From contig CAZGRP010000008.1 in assembly GCA_964527995.1 (NCBI GenBank), positions 53,325 to 117,324 on the forward strand: a DNA stretch of 64,000 nt, given 5' to 3'. The notes below the pieces were generated by a model. That model saw only the letters and a program-made list of their open reading frames with translations, ran no database searches and had not been told where the DNA came from. The translations under genes and the position numbers were made by a program. Origin of the DNA: CAZGRP01 sp964527995. Lineage in GTDB: Bacteria > Zhuqueibacterota > Zhuqueibacteria > Oceanimicrobiales > CAZGRP01. Of this stretch, positions 25,649-35,718 are shown piece by piece. Position 1 is the first letter of the stretch. Every line of letters begins with the position of its first letter.

Positions 25649-28024
25649 CTATTGGATGCGGAACGTTCCTTCATATCGGGCAGAGTTGCCACTGCGGTCC
25701 TCCGCTAGAATGACCAGCGTGTGCACGCCGGTTGCGAGCGCCTTTCTCGGCCGATAGCGCAGCTCGTCCGCCTCCGGGTCGTATTCGGCCGGCACACGAC
25801 GGCCGTCGAGAAGCATGAAAACCCGTTCCTCATCGGCGAGACCGGAACGTTCGTCCTTCACGCCGGCGCGCAACCGTGGTCTCCTGCTGCGAACCAGGGC
25901 ACCGTCGGCAGGGTACACTGCGGAGATCTGCGGCGGCGTGGTATCGCGTAGAAGGGCAAAGCGCTCGAGACTGAGCACACGAGCGGAGATGGTCCGCCGC
26001 GCCATATCGATCTGGTTGTCGATGAACACCCACTTCCCCGGCTCCGCTTGGTAGTAGAGCCCCAGTTTCTCCGGCGATCGATCAGAAGGGTAGCGGATGA
26101 ACACCCGACCTCCGCTCTTCAAGGGCTCGTCCTGCGGTTGGATGTTGTAGATGGCCGAAGCGAAATCGGAGTCGGCAGCCACGGCGTCCGGCTCGATCTC
26201 GATTCGACTGTAAAAAGTGGAATAGGCCGAAGAAGGCGAATACTCCACCCAGCAGTTGCCATCGGCAGAATAGACGACGGAGCGTTGTCCAGGCCTCACC
26301 TCGCGCAGGTAGATCGAGTCTGTGGCAACCAGGGAATCTTTGTCCGACTTGGCGACGACCACCTCCAGGTGATTCATGCCCTGCAATGCCGGCTCCAGCG
26401 GCAGCACCCCGGCGAACCGATCCGGAGCCAGTGCATGAAGCGCCACGTCTCGTCGTCTACCCGCCTCGGTGTGAACGATCAGCCTGGGCTGCGAGGCCGG
26501 CACACCGCGGCTGGCCACCTCCACCCGCAAGTACGTCGGGTAGGGGTCGGTGGTCAGGGTGACTTCACGCATGCCGGCACCTGCCAGGGGTAGGAAGGCC
26601 GGATAGGACCAGACACCGTCGCGACTTTGGGCTGTGAGACGCAGTAAGCTCGCCGTGCTTGACAATGGCAGTCGCCCGAGCACAATATCGGCGCTGTCGG
26701 TGTCCGTGCCGGACAGCGCGGCTGCCTTCAGCTCCACCAGCTTCTTCCACGACTCTCCCCGATCCGTCGACACAGCAACCCGAAGGCCAGTCAGTTCGAC
26801 CTCCGGCTTCACCCTCATGCGGCGCAACCTCACCACGCCGGAGGCGCTGACATCCAGATCGGCATCGACGCGAAACTTGGGGCCATAGAAAAAGCGGCCC
26901 AGAACCCGACTGCGATTGCCAAAGAAGTCGGCCACCTCGATGGCGAAAGTGTGAGGCCCGGGTGACGTGGCGTCGGGCAGCACTGCGGTCGGGCTAGCGG
27001 TTTGGTCCAGTTCGGGAGCACCAATAGCCGCCGCTCCGACCGATTCCGGGGAGGTGGAAAGGGAGATGTCGTCGAGCACTTTCTGAGAAAGAACGCCGGC
27101 CCAAGGTAATTCGGGATCATAGAAAGAAAGGTGGTTCGCCGGATCGCGAAACAGGTTGTAGAATTTTCCGAAGCCGCGCCGGGACAGTAGATAGTTGTGG
27201 TCCAGTTCGATGAGACGATTGTCGGCGAAGTCGAAAGTGCCGTAGCGGGTGCGGAACTCGAGATGGTCGTCGATGTACAGGGAGAGCTCATACACCCCGG
27301 TTCGATTCGGGATCGGCCCAGGCCGGTCCCAGGCGGACACAGCAAAGACCACATTGCCGAACAGTTCCAGGGGCGTCTCCAGGACATAGCGGTTGCGCCC
27401 CAGCCGCTTCGGCCTCAGGACGGCCGGCCGCACATCTCCATTGACACGAGAACCTGAATCGAGCGGCAGCACGCCGACCGCTCGAATGACCGGGGCCTCG
27501 CGATCCTGAATGGCGAAGTTCTTCAACAAAGGATTGGTGGGGCGATTCCGGGAGTCTCGAATCTCGAAATGAAGATGTGGCACGCCGATGCCCGACTGGC
27601 CGGTGTAAGCGATCACGTCCCCCTGCTCGACCGGCAGCGCTCCCGGCCTGAAGGTGCGGTCGAGCGAGTAGCGGCCAGTCCTCTCCTGTCGTTCCTCCAC
27701 GATCTTTTCAATTTTCGGTGCGAAACGCTCCAGGTGCGCGTACACAAGGATCTCACCCGTATCGGCCTTGAGATAGAGGGCCTTGCCATACCCGAAGGGC
27801 GAGACACGCACGCGCCAGACATACCCCGACCGGCTGGCAAAGACCTTATAACCGGTTCGATTCCAGGTCTTGATATCCACGCCAGCGTGGAAGTGGCCCG
27901 GCCGTGATTCGGCGAACACCGAGGTCAGCCATCGGCTGGCATCGGTCGGCCACATGTAGGATTGCCCCTGAAGAAGCGCTGGCACACTCAGCCAGAACAG
28001 AACCAGGAGGGTACGGCGCATCAT
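25649..28024 (-). CDS. Secreted M23-family (LytM) peptidoglycan endopeptidase with Ig-like repeats
   Basis: 791 residues. A signal peptide (MMRRTLLVLFWLSVPALLQG) is followed at once by the LytM domain, with zinc ligands in RPGHFHAGVDI (HxxxD) and VPHLHFEIRD (HxH), so it should be active. This domain lies at the N-terminal end, and ~550 residues of beta-rich sequence follow, ending in a bacterial-Ig-like segment (PADGALVRSRRPRLRAGVKD) that may bind wall or envelope. The start overlaps the GDPD stop as ATGA. A long beta-rich tail after an N-terminal M23 domain is typical of FCB-group proteins. Confidence 0.88.
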   Translation of the reverse strand: MMRRTLLVLFWLSVPALLQGQSYMWPTDASRWLTSVFAESRPGHFHAGVDIKTWNRTGYKVFASRSGYVWRVRVSPFGYGKALYLKADTGEILVYAHLERFAPKIEKIVEERQERTGRYSLDRTFRPGALPVEQGDVIAYTGQSGIGVPHLHFEIRDSRNRPTNPLLKNFAIQDREAPVIRAVGVLPLDSGSRVNGDVRPAVLRPKRLGRNRYVLETPLELFGNVVFAVSAWDRPGPIPNRTGVYELSLYIDDHLEFRTRYGTFDFADNRLIELDHNYLLSRRGFGKFYNLFRDPANHLSFYDPELPWAGVLSQKVLDDISLSTSPESVGAAAIGAPELDQTASPTAVLPDATSPGPHTFAIEVADFFGNRSRVLGRFFYGPKFRVDADLDVSASGVVRLRRMRVKPEVELTGLRVAVSTDRGESWKKLVELKAAALSGTDTDSADIVLGRLPLSSTASLLRLTAQSRDGVWSYPAFLPLAGAGMREVTLTTDPYPTYLRVEVASRGVPASQPRLIVHTEAGRRRDVALHALAPDRFAGVLPLEPALQGMNHLEVVVAKSDKDSLVATDSIYLREVRPGQRSVVYSADGNCWVEYSPSSAYSTFYSRIEIEPDAVAADSDFASAIYNIQPQDEPLKSGGRVFIRYPSDRSPEKLGLYYQAEPGKWVFIDNQIDMARRTISARVLSLERFALLRDTTPPQISAVYPADGALVRSRRPRLRAGVKDERSGLADEERVFMLLDGRRVPAEYDPEADELRYRPRKALATGVHTLVILAEDRSGNSARYEGTFRIQ

Positions 28025-28785
28025 GCAGCCATCTCCGTTAGCAGGCGTCTCATCACTGAAGGCCGGTCTGTGATCACGGCGTCGACATGCAGCTCAATCG
28101 CCCGGCGCATGCCGTGCAGCGTATCCACTGACCATGCGACCACACGAAATCCCCTGTCGCGCACCCGCTGCACCAGCGCAGGTCGTAGCAAGGCGCTGTG
28201 CAAGTGCAGGGCTTGCGCTCCGGAAAAGCGGGCCAGAAGGTGTTCCAGTCTGCCCGTAGAGAAGTTTCGGTCGATGAGGTAGCCGGTCGGCAGTTCGGGG
28301 TCGAGTCGAGCCACCCGGCGCAGGATGATCGGGTTGAAAGATGAAATGATGGTACGATCCTGGACACCGTGGGCGTAGATGATTTCCAGCACCTTGCGCT
28401 CGATGTCGTCCTTCGGGTAGCCACGGCCTTTGATTTCCACATTGATAAGGGCACGCCGGTCGATCAGCTCCAGCACCTCCACCAGCGTGGGGATGCGTTC
28501 ACCTGCAAACCTGACGTCGTAGTAGCTGCCGGCGTCATACTGCTTCAGCTCGCTGAGCGACTTGTTGCGCACGAAGCCCCGGCCGCTCGTGGTCCGGCCG
28601 AGGGTGGCGTCGTGAATCACCACCACTTCGCCGCTACGGCAGAGGCGGACATCCAGTTCAATGCCGTCGGCACCAAGCTCAAGAGCCGCGGAGAACCCGG
28701 CCAGCGTCGATTCGGGGGCTACTTCGGGCGCTCCCCGATGGCCGAAGATGCGGAGGTTGCCGTTGAACACCATCGATTTGCTCAT
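28021..28785 (-). CDS. Glycerophosphodiester phosphodiesterase
   Basis: 254 residues without a signal peptide, hence cytoplasmic (UgpQ-like). It splits glycerophosphodiesters into glycerol-3-phosphate and an alcohol. Signatures: GHRGAPEVAPESTLAGF (catalytic HR and the Glu of PEST in place of PENT), DGIELDVRLCRSGEVVVIHD (ExD and HD), and NVEIKGRG. The protein ends DAVITDRPSVMRRLL. It forms an operon with the downstream M23 peptidase and rhomboid protease. Confidence 0.92.
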   Translation of the reverse strand: MSKSMVFNGNLRIFGHRGAPEVAPESTLAGFSAALELGADGIELDVRLCRSGEVVVIHDATLGRTTSGRGFVRNKSLSELKQYDAGSYYDVRFAGERIPTLVEVLELIDRRALINVEIKGRGYPKDDIERKVLEIIYAHGVQDRTIISSFNPIILRRVARLDPELPTGYLIDRNFSTGRLEHLLARFSGAQALHLHSALLRPALVQRVRDRGFRVVAWSVDTLHGMRRAIELHVDAVITDRPSVMRRLLTEMAA

Positions 28786-28934
28786 GGTCGGTCAGGTCGA
28801 TTCGATTGTCGAAAAGTAAGATCGGACACTGAAAAAGTAAAGCAATTTCTGGTCACACTACCTGACAATATCCATGAATCACAATCCAAGCGGATGACGC
28901 CCCCTTATTTCCACGCATCAAGACGGCGCACAGA

Positions 28935-30200
28935 TCAGTTGACTTCCTTTCCGGGACTCGAGGAGAGACTGAGGATCTCTGCGAGCCGTCGCGTTTGCTC
29001 CCGGCGCGAGTAACAGTCGATTGAACCTCGGACGCCCGATGCGGGGCCCGGCCCGACCATGAAATGAGTCATGGCCTGCACAATCGCCCTGGTGTCAGCC
29101 GAGTCGCAGGAGACCACTGGCAGATGCTTGCGCAGAATCTGCATGCCCTCCACCTCCGGACCAATGGCCAGAATGGGTTTGCCGGCTCGGAGATACTCGA
29201 ACGTCTTTCCAGGAATATGGCCGGAACTGGCGTGATCCGGAACCAGGTACACCAGGACATCGGCCGCCAGCATCTCAGCGATCGCCCGATCATGCGGAAG
29301 GTAGCCTGTGGCCTCAACAGCTCCGAGCCCCGCGGCCTCCCGGATCCACGACACAGCCTCCGGGTGTACCGGCGCACCGAGCAACCGCAGCCGCCACGGC
29401 GGCAGGCCGTGGTGCTGCCGGAGTTCGCCAGCAGCCGCAAGCAGGGTTTGCAGCCCGCGGCAGGCCGTTAACGAGCCGCAAAAAGTGAACGTGAACAGAG
29501 CAGACGGCGCCGCTGTTTCGCTGCAGAAATCCACCTCGTCATAACCGTTGGGGATCACCACGAGCTTCTCCCTCACCGACGGCTCCGCGGCGACCAGCCT
29601 CTGCCCAAGGCCGACAGAGACGGCAATAACGGTGTCGGCGTGGCGCAGCACGCTCCTCTGCAGCGCGGCATCCACTGCGCGGTGCCAGCGGCCGCGATTC
29701 GGCTGGAACTCCCCCCCTGCCCAGGGATCGCGGAAATCAGCCACCCACGGCAGGCCGCTCAGTCGCCGCAGGAGCCAGCCGCCAAGCTGTGCCGAATGTG
29801 GCGGCGAGGTGGTGAAGATCACATCGACCCGCTGCTGCTTGAGCAGCCGCCATGCCCTCGCCAGGACGAACGGCAACCACAGGATTTTGGTATCCGGCAC
29901 GAAGAGCCCATTGACGGTTCGCGCCAACCTGCCGGGCGGACCGGAAGGGCTTGCACTCGAATCGCCCTTGAGTTTGAACAACAGCCTCTGCGGGTCCGCC
30001 GACCCCGTCCGTATCACCTCGATTCCTCGGACGTCATCAAGGAGACGTGCATCTCTGGCGTAGTAGGCAACATCCTGGACGGTCAGGACAACGGGCGTCC
30101 AGCCAAATTCAGACAGGTACTTGGCGAATTTGGCCGCCCTTTGGGTGCCACCCATGCCGAGTGGCGGGAAGTAATACGCCAGGATCAAAACCTTGGGCAC
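28935..30200 (-). CDS. Family 4 glycosyltransferase
   Basis: 421 residues with a GT-B fold. The N-terminus LILAYYFPPLGMGGTQRAAK has the glycine-rich loop; the donor site region is in GKTFEYLRAGKPILAIGPE, and HADTVIAVSVGLGQRL marks the end of the acceptor domain. It is the last gene of the polysaccharide operon that starts at the flippase, 9 bp after the C5-epimerase-like gene. The donor sugar is unknown. Confidence 0.9.
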   Translation of the reverse strand: MPKVLILAYYFPPLGMGGTQRAAKFAKYLSEFGWTPVVLTVQDVAYYARDARLLDDVRGIEVIRTGSADPQRLLFKLKGDSSASPSGPPGRLARTVNGLFVPDTKILWLPFVLARAWRLLKQQRVDVIFTTSPPHSAQLGGWLLRRLSGLPWVADFRDPWAGGEFQPNRGRWHRAVDAALQRSVLRHADTVIAVSVGLGQRLVAAEPSVREKLVVIPNGYDEVDFCSETAAPSALFTFTFCGSLTACRGLQTLLAAAGELRQHHGLPPWRLRLLGAPVHPEAVSWIREAAGLGAVEATGYLPHDRAIAEMLAADVLVYLVPDHASSGHIPGKTFEYLRAGKPILAIGPEVEGMQILRKHLPVVSCDSADTRAIVQAMTHFMVGPGPASGVRGSIDCYSRREQTRRLAEILSLSSSPGKEVN

Positions 30201-30209
30201 GGAGTTCGC

Positions 30210-31181
30210 CTATGACGTTGTTTGCGAATCAGACTCGGAGGCCTCAGACGGCCAACTGGGGGCATAGAGCCGCAGCCGGACTCTCTCCACCAGTTTGCCG
30301 ACCAACCAGCGAAGCCGACACCGCGGCGAGCGCAGGTAGCCATACCATCGCCGGGCGGTTTCGTCGAAAAGCTTGACGCCGGTCACCTGGCTCAGAATCC
30401 TCAACTGCTGCACGTGAATGGCGACGTAGTCTCGTGACGCCAGCCGCCGGGTCGGGTGGAGGTCGTAGAGAGTCCAGAAACCGGTGTCGTAGCGGAACAG
30501 GTTGGACTTCAAACTGGAGACCGCCTCTTCGAACAACCGCTGCGCTTGCTCATCCGAAACCGCAATCGCCAGCTCGTAGACACCGAAAAGCGCAAAAAGA
30601 TGGCCGTTCAGCACATGTGACGGCTCGTCGGTGCCCGGGTATTCCTCGAAAACCACACCTTCGTCCGGAAAGGTCGAGCGCACGCCTCCACCTTCGGTTT
30701 CCACCAGGAACAACCGAAAGGCCTGTCGGGCCACCTCGTTCCAGCGTGGACTGGAGTCCACCAATCCACAGCGCAACAGGAGTGAGATCGCTTCGCCCTG
30801 GGCCATCGCCGACACCCATGGCGCCTGCGGGCCGTAGAACTCGAGACTGTAGTCATACACCCACGCCAACCCGCCGCAGCGCGGCCGGGCGTTCTCCACC
30901 AGCCAGCGGCCGCAGCGAAGGGCTTTCTCCAGTGACACCGTACTACGACTGTAGGAGAAGAGCTGCATCTGAGCCAGGCCAAATTGCGCAATCGTGATGG
31001 GGTTGTACACCGCCTCGGCACCGCCGGCCCCTGGCACCATGGGGATGCCGTGCTTGTCCATAGGGTAGTCAAACGGTTCCACCCGTGACCAGTCGAAGGG
31101 ATAGGCCAGCGGCACGACGCCAGCCCGCCATGCTTCGATCGGGTCGGCCGGGTGCGTCAGATGTTGGCCAGAAGCCTTCAC
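30210..31181 (-). CDS. D-glucuronyl C5-epimerase (Glce) C-terminal-type protein
   Basis: 323 residues from the GTG at 31181, which overlaps the previous stop as GTGA. It matches the catalytic C-terminal domain of heparan-sulfate glucuronyl C5-epimerase in order: YNPITIAQFGLAQ, WVSAMAQGEAISLLLRCG, FEEYPGTDEPSHVLNGHLFA, YDTGFWTLYDLH and DYVAIHVQQLRIL, including Tyr residues in the EEYP and TLYDL blocks that are active-site residues in the animal enzyme. Such enzymes invert C5 of D-glucuronate to L-iduronate within a polymer or oligosaccharide. No signal peptide or membrane helix is seen, so the substrate would be lipid-linked precursor on the cytoplasmic side. Bacterial substrates are unknown to me. 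Confidence 0.85.
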   Translation of the reverse strand: MKASGQHLTHPADPIEAWRAGVVPLAYPFDWSRVEPFDYPMDKHGIPMVPGAGGAEAVYNPITIAQFGLAQMQLFSYSRSTVSLEKALRCGRWLVENARPRCGGLAWVYDYSLEFYGPQAPWVSAMAQGEAISLLLRCGLVDSSPRWNEVARQAFRLFLVETEGGGVRSTFPDEGVVFEEYPGTDEPSHVLNGHLFALFGVYELAIAVSDEQAQRLFEEAVSSLKSNLFRYDTGFWTLYDLHPTRRLASRDYVAIHVQQLRILSQVTGVKLFDETARRWYGYLRSPRCRLRWLVGKLVERVRLRLYAPSWPSEASESDSQTTS

Positions 31182-32851
31182 GGCGACCGCAAGATTCGGT
31201 AGATTCGCACGACAGGACCGGGATGCCAGAACGAAGGAGTGAATTCTGCCACCAAAACGGCTGTGGACGACTGGAAGATCGACTCGTAAAAAGCGCGCCC
31301 GAGCCGATACTCGCGCCACAATGGGCTTCGGCGCGACGGCGGCTTGTCGAAGTAGCGACTGTAGTTGGCGCTACTCAGCATCAGGAACTGAACGCCGCGC
31401 CGTCTCAATGCCTCGAGGTCTGGGTACGGCGCCGGACCCGCGGGTCCGGCCTCGTCATCTTGATGAAAGTCCTTCCGCAAGTGAATCAGACGGTACGTCC
31501 GCCGACGGCGGGCCTCCTCTCGGATCGCCTGAACCGCTGGCGGCGGCAAGAGACCCGCTTCCGGATTGCGAAGAAACCGCTGGGGGTCGAAAAGGTTCGG
31601 CCCGTAAGCGAAATTCTCGTAGCCGATCGTGGCGCCTGCCGGGATGTTGGCGGCGATCCAGGCTTCCGCCTCGGCCCGGGTATCCTCACCACTCAACCTC
31701 ACATCGTAGAGCACGACCTGCAGGAGGCCGAGCGCGAGCATCGCAGAGATGGCCGGCACCGCCCATCTTCCAACGCGGGAAGCGGCTCGTACCACGGCAT
31801 CCGCCGCAAGAAGAGACAGCGCCGGGTAGATCGGCATCAGGTAGCCGATGCCGGTGCGCCTCCAGAAGCCGAGCACGAGCAGACTGGGCAGGACGAAGGC
31901 CAGCAGCAGAAGTCTGCGGCGATCGCGGCGTGCTCCAGGAAAGGCCAGGAAAAGCCCGGCTACGAGCAACACTCCCACTCCCCAGTCGCTTCGCACCATC
32001 TCCACCAGCGGCCACAGAATGGGGATCCTGGCCACGTGCCCGAGCATGCCTTGCTCCATGCGTGCCGAGGTGTCAAGGAACTGCGTCAAAAAGCGACCGG
32101 GCTCCAACAGCCAGTACGGCGTTCCAACCACAAACCCGAGCACCGCAGCGCCGGAGGCATGCGCCCAACCTGCCCACGGCAGGCGCCGGGACGCGCGGCC
32201 CCGCCACCAGACTGCCAGTAAAAGAGACAGGACGAGAAATCCGGCATTGTATTTGGTCGAAATGGCCAGGCCGATGAGGCCGCCTGCAAGCCAGAGATCG
32301 CGGGTTCGTGCAGAGTCATGGTAGCGGAAGAGCGCCGCCAGCCCCAGCATCGCCATCAACGCGACGGGAGCTTCGAGCAGGATCCAATGGGAGCTGTACA
32401 CGTGACCGTAGCTGAACGCCAGAAGGGTGCCCGCCAGCACAGCAACCTGCTTGCTGAAGTACCGCCGGCCGACACGGTAGACAAGCCACACGGTGAAAGC
32501 ACCTGCCACCGCGCTCAGGGCGCGCCCGATGAGAAAGAGCACTGTCGGGTCGAAAAAGTATCTGAGTCCAAAATCGACGGCATCGCTGAACACGCCGGTG
32601 AGCCGTCCCACGACGAAGGCCGCGCCATAGAGCGCCAGAAGCACGTAGCCATGAAAAGTCGGATAGACGAAATAGAGCGGCTCCAGCGAACGCCTGGCAC
32701 CCATGCTCAGAGCATTCAGAAGGTGAAAGGACTCATCCCCGATGTAGAGCGACGGCAGTCCGTACCAGATGCCCCACAAACGAACGAGCAGGGCTACCCC
32801 GAGCAGGAGCGTACCGTGTTCGAACAGGCGAAAAGGTCTACCCCTGGACAC
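31178..32851 (-). CDS. GT-C membrane glycosyltransferase (ArnT/PMT-like)
   Basis: 557 residues, about 11 membrane segments in the first 420. The first external loop has YIGDESFHLL, the Asp-Glu motif of PMT_2/ArnT-like enzymes that use polyprenyl-phosphate sugars. The C-terminal ~130 residues (NIPAGATIGYENFAYGPNLF onward) are a periplasmic domain of the kind seen in such transferases. A GTG at 32851 with GGAGGAT upstream is the start; the longer frame overlaps the preceding gene. Second transferase in this operon with the same fold. Confidence 0.83.
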   Translation of the reverse strand: MSRGRPFRLFEHGTLLLGVALLVRLWGIWYGLPSLYIGDESFHLLNALSMGARRSLEPLYFVYPTFHGYVLLALYGAAFVVGRLTGVFSDAVDFGLRYFFDPTVLFLIGRALSAVAGAFTVWLVYRVGRRYFSKQVAVLAGTLLAFSYGHVYSSHWILLEAPVALMAMLGLAALFRYHDSARTRDLWLAGGLIGLAISTKYNAGFLVLSLLLAVWWRGRASRRLPWAGWAHASGAAVLGFVVGTPYWLLEPGRFLTQFLDTSARMEQGMLGHVARIPILWPLVEMVRSDWGVGVLLVAGLFLAFPGARRDRRRLLLLAFVLPSLLVLGFWRRTGIGYLMPIYPALSLLAADAVVRAASRVGRWAVPAISAMLALGLLQVVLYDVRLSGEDTRAEAEAWIAANIPAGATIGYENFAYGPNLFDPQRFLRNPEAGLLPPPAVQAIREEARRRRTYRLIHLRKDFHQDDEAGPAGPAPYPDLEALRRRGVQFLMLSSANYSRYFDKPPSRRSPLWREYRLGRAFYESIFQSSTAVLVAEFTPSFWHPGPVVRIYRILRSP

Positions 32852-34223
32852 CGTGCATCCTCCGTTCCCACAACCGCCAGGCAGCCAGCACCCCGGCTCC
32901 AGCGAGCAAATCGATGTAGGGCATCGCTGGGAAGCGGAAGCGGACATTCCCGGCCGGCGCCGTCAGGACGAGCAGGTATGCGATGGTGGTCACCAGAACC
33001 ACAACCTCGGTCCGTGCGCCTGCCCGCCAGAGCGTAAGTGCGCCGCCGGCAGCGAGAGCGTACAGAGCCAGTTGAAGCACGACGGCGCCAGCGAACAGTA
33101 TCAGATGCCCCCGCTGTGCCGAGCCCAGAACGCGCCGCAGTGCCGCGATTGGACCGCCAGCGATGAGCAGGTCCCGGGCTCCAAAAAACGTGCGCCCCCG
33201 GCCTCGAAAGTAACTCAGATCCCGCACGTTGTTGTCGAGCAGAGCCGGCACGATGCCCTTCAGATGGACCCAGGCGTAGCGCCAGGGATGCTGCAGGATC
33301 TTCTCGATCCCGAGGCGCTGGTAGAGACGGTAGCGCTCGGCTTCGTTGAGCCGGCGATTTGCCAGTCGTCGTTGTGCCTCCGCTTCGAGCATTGCCTCGG
33401 CCTGCTCCACGTCGATTCCAAGCCGGTCGGCCTCGAGGTATGCGGCATTCACCAGAAGCATGTTGACCCCCTGAATGCCGGACACATTGGCGACGCCGAA
33501 GGTCCGCTGATTGCGCACAATCCATGGAGACAGGGTGGCGCCGAAGGCAGCCAGGAAGAGAACAGAGCGCGCGATCGCCTGGGGCCGGTTGTGCCAGTCC
33601 GCGAAAACGATGATGGCGATCGCTGGAACGAAGAAGTAAAGAGCCACCGGCCGGCACAACGCTGCGAGACCGGCAAGCATGCCGGCTGCCGCAAAAGGCA
33701 AGGCGCTACTGCGGCGCAGGGCCCGCATCAGCACAGCAACAGCCGCCAACATCACGAACGTGAACAGCGTTTCCGTAAGGATGGCGTGCGCATAGACAAA
33801 CCCGGAAAGATCGAAGGCAAACAGCAGCGCTGCTGTGACTGCCACACCCACCCCTGCGACTCGACGGCCTACGTCAAAGATCAGCCACGCCGTGGCCGCA
33901 CTGATGATGATTTGCACCGTGGCCAGGGCAGAAAGGCTCTTGCCGAACACCAGGAAGACGCCCGCCACGAACAGAGGATAGAGCGGCGTTCGAGTGTTAT
34001 CCGGCAGAAATGGCGGAGCACTCCGGCGCGAAAAGCTGCCATGATCGATGAGATTGACCGCCAGATTGTAGTAGCCTTCCGAGTCCGGATCGTAGAACAG
34101 CAAGTCCGGACTCTTGACAAAGGCATGCAGAAACAGGAGCTTGCTGGCGAGCACCAGGAGCGCCAGCGCCAGGCCGACGCGTCGCGGACTCCAGCCTGAA
34201 AGCCACCCCCCTAATGCTGCCAT
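32838..34223 (-). CDS. GT-C membrane glycosyltransferase (PMT_2-like)
   Basis: 461 residues with about 10-12 membrane segments. The first loop carries FYDPDSEGYYNLAVNL, a variant of the acidic motif of dolichol-phosphate-dependent transferases, and LRTPLYPLFVAG-like sequence (NTRTPLYPLFVAG) seen in this family. A ~70-residue charged insertion (RRLANRRLNEAERYRL) lies between helices. It overlaps the flippase stop by 13 bp and the next transferase by 14 bp, so the three are tightly coupled. Substrate unknown. Confidence 0.82.
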   Translation of the reverse strand: MAALGGWLSGWSPRRVGLALALLVLASKLLFLHAFVKSPDLLFYDPDSEGYYNLAVNLIDHGSFSRRSAPPFLPDNTRTPLYPLFVAGVFLVFGKSLSALATVQIIISAATAWLIFDVGRRVAGVGVAVTAALLFAFDLSGFVYAHAILTETLFTFVMLAAVAVLMRALRRSSALPFAAAGMLAGLAALCRPVALYFFVPAIAIIVFADWHNRPQAIARSVLFLAAFGATLSPWIVRNQRTFGVANVSGIQGVNMLLVNAAYLEADRLGIDVEQAEAMLEAEAQRRLANRRLNEAERYRLYQRLGIEKILQHPWRYAWVHLKGIVPALLDNNVRDLSYFRGRGRTFFGARDLLIAGGPIAALRRVLGSAQRGHLILFAGAVVLQLALYALAAGGALTLWRAGARTEVVVLVTTIAYLLVLTAPAGNVRFRFPAMPYIDLLAGAGVLAAWRLWERRMHGVQG

Positions 34224-35677
34224 GACAGCCCTCGAATCCAGCCTTTGATGATGCGTACCTCACGTCGTTCGAAGAATCCCAGCAACAGCAGGACAAACGG
34301 GAAGGACAGGACCATCAGGCCCTTGAACATGACGCCCCAGCCCGGGTTGAGAAAACGGCCGGCGAAGAAAACGAGTGCCGTCGCCGCGCCGATCTTCAGG
34401 ATCCTGCCGAATTCATACCGGACCGGATAAAGCCTTTGGGCCAGTGCATAGAGGAGGGCCGCCATCACCGCGTAGCCGGCTACCGTGGCGTACGCAGCTC
34501 CCATCATGCCAAGGCGTGGGATCAGCAGCAGGTTTCCGACCACGTTGGTCAAGGCAGCAGCGCCGGTAATGAACGGCAGGTAGTGTGTCCTTTTCTCGAG
34601 ATAGACACCCACCAGAAAGTTGAGGTAGATGCCGTAAAGCAGATAACCCAGCATCACCACCGGGACAATGCGGGTGCCGCCCCAGTATTCCTCTCCAAAG
34701 AACGAAAACCCGAAGAGCCGCAGGCGCACCAGGTCATCGACGAACAGCGAAACAACCAGGTAGACCGCCGAACAACCAAGGACGAAGTACGTAAGCACCT
34801 TCTTGAAAACCTCAGTGGCGTTCGGCTCCTTCGAGGTGGACAAAAAGAAAGGATGCCAGGCGAAGCGGAACGCCGTGACCATCAGGGCCATGAACATCGC
34901 CAGCTTGTAGCCGGCGTTGTAGAGCCCCGTCACCTGCAACCCGGCCATACGTTCCAGCAGAAAGCGGTCGATCAGATCGAGAATCACCACCGCAAGCGTG
35001 CTCGGCAGGTAGGGCAGACCGAAGACAAGCAACTCGCGTAGGACCGGGGAGGAGATGCGCGTTGTCAACTGGCGCAGAATGAGCGGCGACACAAGCACGA
35101 AGGTGACCGCCGAGGCGATGAGGTTGGCCAGGAAGATGCCTTTGACCCCCTGGTTGAGATGAACGATGAGCAAAAAGTTGAAAAAGACGTTGACAAAAAC
35201 ATTGAGAAATTTTATACTGGCGAAACGAACTGACCTTTCTTCGGCGCGCAGGATCAAGAAGGGCATCACAGACAAGGCGTCGAAGAAGAGAATCCCTGCC
35301 GACAAGCGGACCAACACTGGAAAGGATCCTTCCGATATCAGGAGTCTGGCCACAGGCCGGGCTGCCACCAACATCAGCAACGACAGGACCACCGAGGATG
35401 CAGCGACCGTCCAAAAAGCCGTACTGAAAATCGCACGCCGTTCACCCTCTTCTTGACTCAGAATATAGTAGCGCAGGAAAGCAGCGTCGATGCCGTAGGT
35501 GTAGACGATGGTCATGAGCGCCAGAAAGGTGAACATGACCGCTGCAACACCGAATTCGGCAGGTGGAAGGTAGTTTGTATGAAGTGGCAGGAGCAGAAAC
35601 CCAATGGACCGGGCCAGAATGTGGCCAAAACCGTAGACGGCTGAGTGCTTTGACAGGCGCTTGAGACTACTTAGCAC
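34211..35677 (-). CDS. Polysaccharide flippase (MOP superfamily, Wzx-like)
   Basis: 488 residues, 12-14 membrane segments. It should translocate lipid-linked oligosaccharide across the inner membrane. Family features: SLKRLSKHSAVYGFGHILAR at the N-terminus, LPLHTNYLPPAEFGVAAVMF, and a second-half repeat around FALPYLPSTLAVV-like sequence (LVFGLPYLPSTLAVVILDL). It is the first gene behind the promoter at 35719-35747 and heads the operon with two GT-C transferases, the C5-epimerase-like protein and a GT4. No Wzy-like polymerase is seen unless one of the GT-C proteins plays that part. Confidence 0.88.
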   Translation of the reverse strand: MLSSLKRLSKHSAVYGFGHILARSIGFLLLPLHTNYLPPAEFGVAAVMFTFLALMTIVYTYGIDAAFLRYYILSQEEGERRAIFSTAFWTVAASSVVLSLLMLVAARPVARLLISEGSFPVLVRLSAGILFFDALSVMPFLILRAEERSVRFASIKFLNVFVNVFFNFLLIVHLNQGVKGIFLANLIASAVTFVLVSPLILRQLTTRISSPVLRELLVFGLPYLPSTLAVVILDLIDRFLLERMAGLQVTGLYNAGYKLAMFMALMVTAFRFAWHPFFLSTSKEPNATEVFKKVLTYFVLGCSAVYLVVSLFVDDLVRLRLFGFSFFGEEYWGGTRIVPVVMLGYLLYGIYLNFLVGVYLEKRTHYLPFITGAAALTNVVGNLLLIPRLGMMGAAYATVAGYAVMAALLYALAQRLYPVRYEFGRILKIGAATALVFFAGRFLNPGWGVMFKGLMVLSFPFVLLLLGFFERREVRIIKGWIRGLSWQH

Positions 35678-35718
35678 GGTCCAGCGATGCTCCTAAGTTT
35701 ATCATAATCTGCGTGGTA